Source: Cladosporium sp. IMV 00045 (taxonomy: Eukaryota; Ascomycota; Dothideomycetes; Cladosporiales; Cladosporiaceae). Taken from it: 62,870 nt of DNA. The DNA lies in NCBI GenBank assembly GCA_001931905.2, contig MSJI02000917.1, positions 1 to 62,870 on the forward strand, written 5' to 3'. A program made the position numbers and the translations under genes. This document shows positions 50,819 to 62,870 of the stretch, piece by piece. The notes below the pieces were generated by a model that was not told the origin of the DNA, did not search any database, and saw only the letters and a list, made by a program, of their open reading frames with translations. The stretch's first letter is position 1, and each line of letters begins with the position of its first letter.

Positions 50819-53800
50819 TCAAGAGCGACTCAGGTGGAGGACCTGGTCCGGATTGCCGATGAAATCACGTCGAAACTGGGCGATGCGAGCAGCAATAGCA
50901 TTCACATCGGAGCCTTGCTTCGAGGCACGCAGTTGCCGAACGATATCAGTTAGTCCGTCTTTCCATTTCGCCTCGCCTTCTTTTGTCGTCCATGGTGCAT
51001 TACGGGTCCCGAGATCTTTGAGCAGGTCGGCATCTACACGTTAGTATAGCTGGGTTAGCTCCCGGACATCAATGGAGAAATGAAAGATTTGAGAAGGGCA
51101 AATGATTGGGATGGCGAAAGAGGGTCAAGTGGCAAAGTACGCACCACTGACAGCCATATCGCGGAAGTGCTGATCGGTGCATTCCGCGTCATGGCATGTT
51201 CCTTCAGAGAGCTCATTCGAGCAGATGAATTCCGACGGGTTGATCTTGTTGCTGTACGTCAGTGATTTGAACCCACCCTGAACGTCCGCAGAGTACTTGG
51301 GATGAAAACGGTAATCCTTGAACATCCGAAGTGGGCTCTCGTAGGGCGTGTATCCCGATTTAGGTTGTGTCTGTGCCTGTAAGAGCGATTAGTAAAGTAA
51401 GGGGGCAGGGTCGAGTTGACGCACCTCCGGAGTTGCGTTGTCTCCACCCCTGGCTGGCGGCTGAAGTTCTGGGGCAAGATCAGCGTCTTGCGGCCTAGTC
51501 TCTGGGACCGCAGAGGCACTTTCTGAGACGACTGGATCTCCAAGGCCAGGCAACGCTGCGGGCTGGGTCTGTCTGACGGGCTCAGTAGTGACAGCGTCCG
51601 GCATCACAACGTCGGGAACAGCAGGCGAAGGCTCATAATCTTCGTCTTCCTCCGACTCTTCTTCATGATCTGACTCTGAATCCGTGGAAGAGTCATCTGA
51701 ATCATCGCTAGTATCAGAATCCTGCTGCGGCAAGGTCTGGACTCGTTCAACATCCATCTGGTGCGGCTCGTCATCCATGTTACTGTTCAGAGATGCCTCC
51801 TTGGGACCGCCATCATCAGACTCGGACTCCGTCTCGCTATCCTCGCCACTAGAGAGGTCCATCGCGTCGTCGTCTTCGTCGTCTTCAATGTCATCGTCAC
51901 TGGGTTTTGAAGAAGCCGCGGCCCCATTTGCATTGGGATCATCAGACTTTGCCGGGGGAAATGACTGAGCATTCTCGATGGGATCGGTAGTCGCTTTTTC
52001 GGAGATCATCTCTGCCTCCTCCTTGAGCTGGGCCAACTTCGCTTGCATGTGCTGACTAGATTCCACTGAGTGCGACTCAGTGGGCTGGGTGGGAGCTGTG
52101 TTGGCCGTAGCGGCATCAACAGTGCTGCTTGAGAGACCAGGCAGAGCAGTAGCAATTTTTGTATCAATAGACGGTGCAAATGCTGTCGTGGGTGCCGGTG
52201 CGACTGGCGGCTTCGTACCAGCTTTAGGCTTCTTGGCCTGCTTTTGCATCTCGGCGATCCGGCGATTCATTTCTTCGATTTCTTGAAGTTTGCGGTGGTA
52301 CGCAGTGCCCCCAGGTGTGGTTGCACCAGGAGTTACGACTGGCGAAGCAGCGGCACTAGCGCTCTGAACCGGGAAGTTTCGCAGGGGCCCTGGTTTGGAG
52401 GCGGGCGTGGGAGGATTGGCAGCTGGTGCCAGCACAGTCTTCTCGTCTTCCTCCATCTCGTCATCGAGTTCGGACTCCTCATCTTCACTGACATTGATGA
52501 TGACTGAATCGTCGTTGCTGTCGTATCTTCCCTGGTTGAAGGGGTGCTTAGGAGTGGCCATACCAGACTGTAGGGCACCAGGCGCAGGTTTAGCATCGTT
52601 GGCAGGAGTTGTTCCCTTGATGCCAACATGAGGAGATGAGTGTGCGCTAGTCAACCGGCTGGAACTGTTCGAGTCGGACGTAGGCTGAGTGGCGACAGGT
52701 GCAAGCGGATTTGGGTTTGTTGCAGGAAAAGTGGTCGACAGTGGCTCTTTTGGGCCCGCAGGCGCTGTGCCCGCGCTTTGGGCAGGAGCGCTGGGTAGGC
52801 CTCCGCTCATGAACAATCCGGGTAAGCCAGGGAATTGGGATGTGAAGCTCACCGGCTGCGTTGCTGCAACTGTGGGCTGTGGCGAAGCGACTGGCGGTGT
52901 AGCGTACTCATGCTGCGATGGAGCGAATGATGCAGGAAGAGGCTTGGTCTCTGGCTGAGGCAGGGAAGCATCAAGGCTCTTCGTCCTTTCTGGCATCGTG
53001 GCGGCGCTGGCCAGTCGCTCGGCTTCCTGTCTGCGAGCCTGCTCTGCCTTGAGAGCTTCCAGTTTCCTGCGAATCAAATCTGTCTGGATGGTCGCCTTCT
53101 TCGGCTGTTGCACTGCAGCTGGGCTAGGAGTCTCTTTTACTGGAGGCTCTGCTGTGGCCGAAGGTGATGGTTCGTTCTTCTTGTTCTTTGCAGCTTGTAA
53201 TCTCGCAAGGTATGCAGAACGATCAGCCGGCGCAGGTGGCGGTGCCTTGGCTGCAGGTGTACGTGTTGCGGCAAATTTAGCTACTGAGTCAGCCGCTGGT
53301 GCAGCGCTGGGTGTCCCGGTCACATTTTGAGCTGGCTGTAGAGGAGCCACGGCAGGCGCCTTTTGCTGTGTAGGACGGGGTTCAACCGCAGACAAGTTCA
53401 GATCGAGCTCTCTGAACAATACACTGAGCATCCTCGCATCTCCGACTTCACGCGCGAGATCATCGAAGGTGAAGCCAGCACGGTAGGCGGCAAGGATAAA
53501 CGCCTTTGCGGCGTCGTGTTTGGCACGGCGCCGGCGAACAGGAGACTGAGGGGATGACAAGTGATCACTAGGTCGACGCTCCGGGCGCCTTCGGTCATAG
53601 CCCTTGGGCTGCTGACGCGGAGGAGATGGCTGGCGTCGCACGCGTTGGTCATTTCCGTTGCGATGAGCGCTGCCACTTCGCTTCCTGGGACCGGTAGGCG
53701 GAGGACGAAGGAAGTCAGGCTCTGCCTGAGGAGCAATCTCGCCATCCTCCCATTCGCCCTCCTCCTTGTCCAAATCCATGCCATGATCTTCTTGCGGCTT

Positions 53801-54229
53801 TGCTACACCATTCTGTTGCGCGACAACATTTGGCTGCACCGGCGCGGGTGCTTGTGCCGGTGCTTGAACGGGATTCTGCACTTGTGGGAGCGGAAAAAGG
53901 CCAGCTTGGATGAGCTGGCCGATGGCAGCCAACTGCTCGGGCGAGATGTTTTGCAAGACACTCATATCGAGTCCTCCAAGCTGCGCGTTTTGAAGGAACG
54001 CCGCAGCTTGTTGTGCCTGCGCCGCCGGTGAAGGCGCCGGAGGGTTTGATGGAGGCATAGCGGCGGTCTGCGGATGTTGATTGTGTTGTTGTGGAAGTGG
54101 AGGTTGAGGAGGAGGAGCGGTGTTGCTCGAATGATGGAAGGGAAACGGAAAGTTCTGTGACATGTCGGTGGGCAGGAGCAATTCACAAACGCGATCGGAA
54201 GGGTGTGACGAGGGTTGAATGCCGGTCAT
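50819..54229 (-). CDS. red1: Red1/ZFC3H1-like zinc-finger protein of nuclear RNA surveillance
   Basis: Relatives (fission yeast Red1, human ZFC3H1) scaffold MTREC/PAXT complexes that hand nuclear RNAs to the exosome. Three exons on the minus strand: 51425-54229, 51145-51376 and 50819-51033, giving 1083 residues; introns are 48 and 111 bases. The first 935 residues are mostly disordered: a Pro/Gln/Asn-rich start, an Arg-rich block near residue 180, a helical region (LQAAKNKK, KLEALKAEQARRQEAERL), then long Asp/Ser/Glu runs. Exon 2 opens with YESPLRMFKDYRFHPKY and holds a C-x8-C-x4-C-x3-H finger (FICSNELSEGTCHDAECTDQH), diagnostic of this family. Exon 3 is a helical tail. The start could be 54163 (MSQNFPFPFHH) instead of 54229. 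MTREC membership is inferred from the finger. Confidence 0.87.
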
Positions 54230-54960
54230 GCGGCGCCTCGAAGGTGTGAAGCACGCGCGTAGGATTGATTGATACCTATCCTGCAGGTAGGTATGCTACA
54301 GTGAAGCACTCGAGCGCGTAAGTGACTTGCGACAGGATCTGTCTTTCCAGCGCGATGAAATCGATCGCGTCAGCGCTGCGAGTGAAGGACCTGCACGTGG
54401 CAGGCAGGCGTGTCGAGAGGCTTGTGCGTGAGGCAGGGGACACAGGTGCTCGACCACATGCAGAGATGAAGTTGGGTTAAGAGGCTCAGAACACTTCGTC
54501 CTCTCAGCAAGCAAGTGGTATTATAATATAAAACGGTGGAACTGGCGTGTGGCCTGAGGCTGGTCTGACCTCTACGGTTTTGCGGAGGTCGGAACTAGCT
54601 CGCTTAGCGCCTGCCTTAGCGCCTGGCTGCTGGTCAGTGATTGGAGAGAGTTGCGGGCAGTCGCGCCCACTCGACGTAGTCCCAATGCAGTACAACGTAA
54701 ACACTCGCGGAAACATTCGAGACAACACCGTTGCCGCATAATCTACCTGACTGTTTGGGTCTCAATTCTCTGCCCTGTACATATCACGCTTGCCCCCGAG
54801 GCTCACGAACGATCTCGACTTTGTTTCTTGTCCTTCTATGGACGCCTGAACGGGCTCCCCGGATGCGCGCGCACGACGTCACGCGCGACCTAACGACTGC
54901 CGACAGCAGCAACACCATAATCAACACTACAGCGCCGAGAGCGCCATCTCTCCCACAGAG
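54230..54960. promoter_or_regulatory. Divergent promoter region, Red1-like gene / myosin II
   Basis: 731 bases between two divergent starts. The last 100 bases before 54961 are a CA-rich leader for myosin. A TATAATATAA near 54521-54530 lies between them. No other gene seen. Confidence 0.5.
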
Positions 54961-57900
54961 ATGAGTTCACAAGCGCAGGGCGGACCGCGTTGGCGGAATG
55001 GTCCATTCCAGGGTCGAGAGAGGGATCCCGATACCCCGTCACCAGGCCCTCCTCCAGGCCACGCGAGGTCCAAGTCCAGCATCATGCAAACACCGCTTTC
55101 GCCGAGTGCTCCATTAGGCCATGCGCGAAATCATTCATTACAAGAGTTTGGATCTCCGAACGGAGGTCTAGGCAGGACCAATTCGAGACGGACTGGATCT
55201 GCGCGAGGCGGTGCGTCAGCTGGCACATTCGCACCACAGTTCATCAAGCCGGAGAACATGGATGGGGCAGCAGGTGATGTCCGGGTGGTTGAAGGCGAGA
55301 ACGATCTGTCTGGAAAACGCTACATTTGGATGCGCGATGATGAGAAGGCATTCGTCAAGGGTTGGGTGGTGGAGGAGCTGCCTGGAGGCATGCTCAAAGC
55401 ACAGTGCGAGGATGGATCCGTAAGTTCTGGACGGCGCCTTGTATTGACACCAGATGCTGACAGCACGCAAAGCAACGCGATGTACCCGCCGACAGCGTCG
55501 ACAAGGTCAATCCGGCCAAGTTCGACAAGGCCGACGACATGGCCGAACTCACTCACTTGAACGAAGCCAGTGTTGTTCACAACCTCCACCAGCGATATCT
55601 TGCCGACCTCATCTATACATACTCCGGCCTGTTCTTGGTGACCGTCAACCCTTACACGCCCCTGCCTATTTACGGAAGAGACTATGTGAACATGTACAAA
55701 GGAAGGCACCGGGAGGACACGAAACCGCATATCTTCGCCATGGCCGACGAGGCGTTCAGAAATCTGGTCGATGTGGGAGAAAATCAGTCAATCTTGGTCA
55801 CCGGAGAGTCTGGCGCAGGCAAAACCGAGAATACAAAGAAGGTTATCCAGTACCTTGCGTCTGTTGCAACTTCGGATACCCCACGAGCGAAATCAGGAGG
55901 CAGGCATCTGTCGAATCTTTCTGAACAGATCTTGCGCGCAAACCCTATACTGGAAGCGTTCGGTAACGCCCAGACTCTACGAAATCACAACAGTTCGCGT
56001 TTTGGCAAGTTCATCAGGATCGAGTTCACCCGATCTGGACAGATCGCTGGCGCGTTCATTGATTGGTATCTCCTCGAAAAGAGCAGGGTTGTGAGATTGA
56101 ATGCTCAGGAGCGCAACTACCATATCTTTTACCAGCTGCTTGCCGGAGCGGACAAGGAGATGCGCAAAGACTTTCTTCTGGACAACAAGGAGGTTGAGGA
56201 CTTCGAGTACACAAGACGAGGAAACGATACGATTTCAGGCGTGTCAGACACCGCAGAATGGAACGCTCTCTTAGAAGCATTTGCCGTTATGAGCTTCTCC
56301 GACAAGGATCAGAAGGCAATTCTTTCAACGATTGCAGGCGTTCTCCACCTTGGTAACATCGCGGTGGTGAAAGAAAGCCTGCGAGGTGATCAGGCCGCAT
56401 TGCACTCTGATGCTGAGGACGCCGTTCGACGAGCTTGCCACTTACTTGGAGTTGATGCAGCAGCCTTTGCGAAGGCATTGCTTCACCCACGCGTCAAGGC
56501 TGGCAACGAATGGGTTGAGAAGGTTCAGACGCCAGAGCAAGCACGACTATCCATTGACGCCCTGGCCAAGGGTATTTACGAGCGAGGCTTTGGCGACCTT
56601 GTGACTCGCATCAACCACCAGCTCGATCGCACGTCCTCCGGCTCTTACAGTGAAGGTACTTCGTTTATTGGTGTTCTCGATATTGCTGGTTTCGAGATTT
56701 TCGAGAACAACAGCTTCGAGCAACTTTGCATCAACTACACCAACGAGAAATTGCAACAATTCTTCAACCACCACATGTTCGTCTTGGAGCAGGAGGAGTA
56801 CGCAAGAGAGCAAATCGAATGGAAGTTCATCGACTTTGGCAGAGACTTGCAACCAACAATTGATCTTATCGAACTGCCGAACCCCATTGGCATTTTCTCC
56901 TGTCTCGATGAAGATTCAGTCATGCCACGAGCCACCGACAAGAGCTTCACGGAGAAGTTGCACTCTCTGTGGGATCGCAAGACACCGAAGTACAAGAAGT
57001 CGCTGCTGAGTCAAGGTTTCATGCTTACTCACTACGCTGCTGAGGTTGAGTACACCACCGAAGGCTGGCTTGAGAAGAACAAGGATCCTCTAAATGACAA
57101 CATCACCAGACTCCTTGCATCCTCGTCCAACAAACATGTCGCGCAACTTTTCTCAGACTGCGCGGAAACTGATGATTCGGGCGAAGGCGGCGCGCGTAGC
57201 CGAGTGAAGAAGGGCCTGTTCAGGACTGTCGCTCAACGCCACAAAGAGAACCTTTCAACCCTGATGAACCAGCTGCATTCAACACACCCACACTTCGTTC
57301 GCTGCATCTTGCCCAACCACAAGAAAAAGCCAAAACAATTCAGCACACCTCTTGTCCTCGATCAACTCCGATGTAACGGTGTGCTTGAAGGTATCAGAAT
57401 CGCCAGGACTGGGTTTCCCAACAGACTTCTCTTCGCCGAGTTCCGCGCTCGATACGAGATCCTTTGCACGAACATGCCCCTTGGCTATCTCGAGGGTCAG
57501 GCAGCTTGCAAGATCATGCTGGAGAAGCTCAACCTCGACAAATCCTGGTACCGTGTTGGTCTTACCAAGGTCTTCTTCCGCGCTGGAGTCTTGGCTGAGC
57601 TTGAAGAGCAAAGAGATACACTTATCCGCGCCATTGTTCAACGATTTCAGTCGGTCGCTCGTGGTTTCGTCCAAAGGCGTCAAGCCAATAAACGCCTCTA
57701 CCGTGCCGAAGCCACGCGTGTCATCCAACGCAACTTTCAGGTCTACCAGCAGATGCAGGCAAATCCTTGGTGGCAACTGTTTGTACGAATGCGTCCCTTG
57801 CTCGGTGCAACCAGGCAATCCCAGGAAGTCAAGAAGCGTGAGGAAGAGATCAAGAAGCTTCAGGAGAAGATGGTGGCTGAAGAGCAAAGCCGAGCCAACA

Positions 57901-60900
57901 TTGAGGAAGAGCGCAGGAGGGCTGAGACTGAAGTCCAGCGAATCCAGCATACTCTCGAAAGCGAGCGTGCTCTTGCTCTTGACAAGGAAGAAATTTTCCG
58001 AAGACTGCAAGATCGTGAGGCTGAGCTTATTGAGAAGCTTCAGGGCGCCCTTGACGATCAAGAGAACCTGGAGGGCCAAGTAGACGAGCTGATGGCTGCT
58101 CGCAAGGCTGCGGAACACGAGGCCGATGAGCGCTTGAAGCAAGTCGAGCAGGCCAGTCAGATCATCAGCCGCCTGGAGACGGAGAAGACTGAGCTCAAAG
58201 AGCGCATTGCAGATCTTGACAACCAACTTGTCGAAGTGGAGCAAAGTCGATCGCAGAGAACCGAGGAGGAGGAACGCCTGACCCAGGAAATACGCATGCT
58301 ACAGAGCCAACTCAGCCTCCGTGAACGCAAATTGCAGGACCTTGAGGCGAAGCTTCTTGAGAACGATCAAGAAATGGACCTGAAGCTCTCGACCGCCAAC
58401 AAGGACCTGCAAGGCACGAAGAAGCAAGTTCGTGATCTGCTCGACGAGAACAGGTCAATCAGACAACAAATGTCGGACTTGTCTTCCACCTCGGCGAGCT
58501 TTGAAGATGTCATTCGCCGCAAGGATAGCGAGCTTGCCATCTTGAAGACCGATCTGAAGAAATACCAGGATAACCGCAAACGCTTTGAAGAAGAGAAGCA
58601 CAATCTCACGACTCAGCACGGTAGTGTGCAGAACAAACTGCGCTCTGTGCAGGCTGAGATGGAGGCTGTTCGCACACAGCATGCGCAGCTTGAGCGTGAA
58701 GCAGCAGACGCAAGACGTGCCCTCGAAGAACAGACTTCCGCGAATGAACAAGTCGAGATGCTCGAAGCTCAATTGCACGATATCAAGGGCGAGCTCTTCG
58801 AGGCACAAACTGACCTCAGCCGTGAACGCCAGTCAAGAGACGACGTCAAGCAGATCGCGGAGGCCGAGCTTGCAGACCTGAAGCGCGAGTTTGAGGCTCT
58901 CAATGATAGCAAGGTCACCATCGAGAAAGAGATGTACACGCAGTCCGATGTCACCAGGCGCGCCACCAGCGCTAGAGACCAAGCCGATCAGGAACGCAAA
59001 GAGTACCAGGCCGAGCTGCAAGACCTGAGAAAGAAATTCATCGATCTGCAAGAGGCCAAGATCGACTACGAGGCCGAGGTCGAGCGCAACGTTAACAAGC
59101 AAGCAAATGAACGTCAATCAGTCCTGCGACGGGAGCTGGACGAGAAGACTCAACAGGCTGAAGATCTCGAGGCTGACCGCGGTCGTCTGAATGGCGAAGT
59201 CCAGCGCCTCAAGCAACTCATCGCTGACTCGGACTCATTCAAACTGCACCATGACCAAGATAAGCAGCGCCTTGAACGCGAGGTCATCACTATCAAGGGC
59301 CGTCTGACAGCGTCGGAGAACGACAACCGCGCACTGCTCAACAAGGTTCAGCAGAAGAATCTTGACATCGCTCGTTCAAACTCCAAGGCTAGTGACAACC
59401 AGCGCGTTAGGCTCAACCAAGTCATGGCCGAGAAGACGAAGGCGGACGAGGAGAACAAGAAGCTCCAGCGTCTCCTCAATGACTCGCAGCTCCAGATCAC
59501 TTCACTTGAGAAGCAGAAGGAGAAGTTGACTCTCAGTCTCGAGGACTTGAACCATGAGATGGATCGCGAACACAAGACCACTCGCAATGCCGAGCAACAG
59601 TCTTCTGCCGTCAATCTTCAGCTTGGCGAGGCGAACAGAAAACTGGAGACCGAAAGGCAGCTCCGCACGCAAGCGCAGCAAAACACTCGCACGGTGCAGG
59701 CTTCTCTGGACGATGCCAACAAGGAACTCACTGAGGCTCGTGAGCACTTGAGGCTGCTCGCCAAGGTCTTCGATCCTGAGAACGGAACTCTGCCTTCCAA
59801 CCTCGACGGTGCGAAGCCAGAGCTCCAGCGCACCATCGACATGGCGCAGAAGTTGGAGGCCTCAGAAAATGCTCTCCGACTGGCAACCGACCGCTTCTCT
59901 CGTGCGGAATCGCAGCTCGAAAGCCTTCGCTCTCAACACCATGAAGACATGCAAGAGAACGACTCTCGCCACCAGAACTCAAAGCGTGCTCTGCTTGAGG
60001 AGATGAACGCAAGCCAGGTTAATGTCCGGTCTTCGCCATCCAACATCAGGCGCGACTGGGAGGCTGGTCGTAACAAGAACTTCTCGCCCGGTGGCGTGCA
60101 CACGCCTGGCAGCCAGCGTCACATCAGCAACAACACCAACGACTCGGCTCGCTCGGACCGCACTGTCGACACTGTTACCTACCACCAGCGCATGGATCTC
60201 GCTGGCGAGCTGGAGCTCCTTCAGAACCAACTCCAGATGTCCGAAATGAAGAACTCCCACTTGCAGGCCCAGATCGCACGTAGCCCGAACCCCAACGGCG
60301 GCGACTGGCAAGATGACAGTCCCTCGCTGCGCCGCGTGCAGAAGCTCGAGAAAGAAAACTTCCGTTTGCATGATATGCTTGACGATTCGGCCAAGAAGGT
60401 TACCGCGCTTGAGCAGAGCATCCGTACTGGCCAGCTGTCGCTCAAGGAGGTGCAGACGAAGAGTCACGAAGAGTTGTACGACTTGATCAACTCGCAAGAG
60501 CAGTCGCGCAGGTCTTTGCTTACTGCTCACAATGCTGCGATTTCCGAGCTCGCGGACGCCAAAACCTCCTTCGATGAGATCAAGCGCAACAAAGCCGGTG
60601 TCGAAGTGGATCTGCGTGATGCGCAGTCTGAGCTCAACGATATCCACTACGAGCGCGAGCAAGAGGCTGCTAACCACTCTCAGCTGCTGCAAGAGTTCTC
60701 CGATCTGCAGATCAAGCTCGACACCGAAGTTTCGAAGCTCGTGGATGTCGAAGACAGCCTGGACATGTACAAGGCGCGCTCGGACGAGTACTTCGCCAGA
60801 CTCGAGCAAGCCGAGATCGCCGTCCTCAAGGCCTCCCGCGCCGAGCAGTTTGCCAAATCCCAAGCGAAGGAGGCCGAGGAGACGTGCGCTAGCATCATGT

Positions 60901-62365
60901 CTGAGCGCAAGCAAATGGACATGGCTGTTGAGGACTTGCAGCGTCAAAGCCAGCAGTACGAGGAGAGGATTGAAGACCTCTCCGCTGACTTGGAAGGCGC
61001 GCTTCAAGCCAAGAAGCGTCTGCAGAATGAGCTTGAAGACTACCGCTCGCAACGTGCGCAGGACATCGAGGACAAGGAGTCTAGCGTGGAACAGACAAGG
61101 AAGAAGTATCAGTCTGAACTCACTGCTCTCACGACAGAGCTTGAGATCGAGCGCGACAATGTCCTCCATGTTCGCGGTGAGAATGGTCGTATTCGCGATG
61201 AGCTGGAGGAGCTTCGCGCCAAGTGGGACGATGAGGTGCTGAACAGCTCTACCTGGGCAAAGGAGAAGTCTCGACTCGAAGTTGCTCTTCAGAGCATCTC
61301 GGACTCGAGAGACGACGCCGTCAACTCGCACAACGATGCCCAAAGCAAGATCGTCGATCTTCTTGGGCAGGTTCGTCACCTGCGCAGCAATGTGGACGAC
61401 GTTGCGGCAGAGCGCGACATGCTTATCACAGAGAAGAAGGGTCTTGAGACAAGACTTGCAGAAGCCGCCGCAAGCCTGGAAGATCTGTCCAGGAGCGGGT
61501 CGCCGACCAAGCGTGATGCAGCGTTGTCGGATCGGGAGGTCCTCGACCTCAAGTCCAAGCTCGCGCACCAGGAAGACGTCGCCTCTGCCGCCGTCGGCAA
61601 GATGCGTCGCGCCGAAGGCCTGGCTCAGGAGGTTCAGAAAGACATCGCGACGGAGCGCGAGAAGAGCGTGCAGCTGCACAAGGAGAAGGCTGCGTTGGAG
61701 AAGAGCGTCAAAGACCTTCAGCTCAAGTGCATTGATCTGGAGACCAAGGGCTACTCCAGCGGCAGCCAGGACGTGCGATTCCTGCACGGTCGTGTGCAAG
61801 AAGTGAGTCGTCTTCCACAAGATTCTTATACTACCCACACTAACAGGTATCCCAGCTCGAACAGCAACTCGAAGACCTAGAGAAGAGCCGCACGTCCGAA
61901 GCCCGCAGCGTGCGCAACGTCGACCGCACGGTAAAAGACCTGCAATCGCAAATCGACCGCCGCGAGAAGTCCGTCTCCATGCTCTCGGAAGACCTCTCCA
62001 AGTCCCGCGATAAAGTCGAGCGCCTCCTGCAGACCATCGACGAGCTGCAAGCCTCCGACTCCTCGGCGCAACTCACAGCCAAGCGCGCCGAGCGCGAACT
62101 CCGCGAAGAGCGCGAGAAGAGCCTGCGCCTCGAGCGCGAACTCGAAGGCCACCGCGGCCTGCGCCTGGAACGAGGCAGCGTGGCGCGCAGCGAGCGCATC
62201 GCCGCTCTGAGCGACTACGGCGGCGGCGGCGGCAGTCGCAGGGCGAGCTCGGTGCGTCCAGCGAGCGTGGTGGGCGATGTGAAAATCGAAGTGCCGGCGC
62301 GGCAGAGCAGTTTGAGCGTCAACGCCAACAACAACGGAAACGGCAATCTGAAGGGTTTTTTGTAG
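54961..62365 (+). CDS. myoB: Type II myosin heavy chain
   Basis: Actin motor of the contractile ring and septum. Three exons, 54961-55419, 55473-61802 and 61847-62365, with introns of 53 and 44 bases, encode 2435 residues. Residues 1 to about 105 are a Ser/Pro/Gly-rich extension (PSPGPPPGHARSKSS), then the SH3-like N domain (KRYIWMRDDEKAFVKGW). Motor: P-loop GESGAGKT at about 264-271, switch I HNSSRFGKF near 324, switch II DIAGFEIFENNSFEQLC near 555. One or two IQ-like helices near 873-915 (RAIVQRFQSVARGFVQRR). A long coiled coil runs from about 940 to 2370, broken near nt 60010-60340 by a Ser/Pro/Gly/Asn-rich stretch. The tail ends in RRASSVRPASVV. Larger than yeast Myo1 (about 1930) but usual for filamentous fungi. 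Confidence 0.96.
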
Positions 62366-62870
62366 ATCGGGCGCGTGAGGTGCATACGGGCATAGCTGAC
62401 GGCGTTAAGCGGGGCGTTTCTGATTTCGTCGACACCCATTGGAGGGAAGAAGGGGGTGGTGCTGATGGCGATGACCCGGGTGGTTGGGCCGACAGGAGGG
62501 CACCGGGGTATATTCGCGTCAGGGCGCTGAAGAGCGAGGCGTTCTTGTGATTATGAGAGACTCGCTCGCTCTCTCGCTCTCGCGCGTGTATACCGGGTGC
62601 GGCAGGCACTTCATGACTTCACTTCTTCCTTTTGGTGGGCTTCTTCTTTCTTGTTTCTTGGGTTTCTTGATTTGAATTCTGGGAACATTGGGAAGGGTCT
62701 GCTTTAAAGTCTTTTTTGGGATTGGGATATTTTTTGATTGGGTTTATTGATGTTACTACCGGGTTTTGATTACTTGGGTCTTACTAATTGGGTGTTTTCA
62801 TGGATTGGTTTTGAAATATTAATGTCGTGTTGGATGAGCTGAAGAGGGGGGGGGGGGGGGGAAGGGAGAA
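62366..62870. other. Myosin 3' flank, T-rich, ending in a G run
   Basis: 3' UTR and downstream sequence, T-rich from about 62620. No gene seen up to the window end. Confidence 0.5.
62846..62861. repeat. G16 homopolymer
   Basis: Sixteen G in a row near the right edge within a purine-rich stretch. Homopolymers of this length are often miscounted in assemblies. Confidence 0.9.

Noticed and set aside
57279..58244. Minus-strand open frame opposite the myosin motor/tail junction
   Set aside because: Antisense shadow of coding sequence with no independent evidence.
59979..61838. Minus-strand open frame of about 619 codons opposite the myosin tail
   Set aside because: It mirrors the codon pattern of the coiled-coil exon; its Leu-rich translation is the usual antisense image of Glu/Lys/Gln-rich codons. 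No leader, domain or splice logic.

Overview
This is eukaryotic DNA from a filamentous ascomycete (Pezizomycotina). Genes are closely packed on both strands. Introns are short (44-121 bases) with GT-AG ends and CTAAC/CTGAC-type branch sites. Start codons often follow CA/CT-rich leaders. Marker genes (a Nup170-type nucleoporin, a fungal type II myosin, an annexin with a Gly/Pro/Gln tail, a Zn2Cys6 regulator and a SesB/NACHT NLR) fit this group. A Dothideomycete is my best guess, but that rests on general impression only. No sign of virus, plasmid or bacterial transfer was seen.

Layout. 1-876: end of glucose-6-phosphate isomerase. 2044-10565: a small membrane protein, two proteins I cannot name (one carrying a long Asp-His/His tract and a C-terminal CxxC motif), and a 2EXR/F-box-like protein whose reading frame is interrupted. 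10566-19904: core genes, namely a PP2C phosphatase, a Nup155/170 nucleoporin, and two mitochondrial proteins (AIM41/YqeY and the AFG1 AAA ATPase). 19905-25225: a long leader with upstream ORFs and a Zn2Cys6 transcription factor. 25915-25995: an intron-bearing tRNA-Trp. 27056-28571: an annexin. 30233-30814: an Arg/Ser-rich small protein.

31667-35881 is the accessory part. It is a degraded NLR-type gene (alpha/beta hydrolase - NACHT - ankyrin-like) with four in-frame stops and one frameshift. It is followed by two secreted enzymes: a CE3-like SGNH esterase (36686-37523) and an alpha-carbonic anhydrase (38786-39656).

40986-62365 is again core: gamma-tubulin complex protein GCP3, the mitochondrial lipid-transfer protein UPS1, an AlkB-like dioxygenase fused to two zinc ribbons, a Red1/ZFC3H1-like nuclear RNA-surveillance protein, and type II myosin. 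There is no operon logic. Functional links are by compartment: AIM41, AFG1 and UPS1 in mitochondria; Nup170, the AlkB-like protein and the Red1-like protein at the nucleus; GCP3 and myosin II in the cytoskeleton. All intron boundaries, protein lengths and domain calls below were worked out by eye from the sequence and from memory of the families; none has been checked against databases or transcripts.
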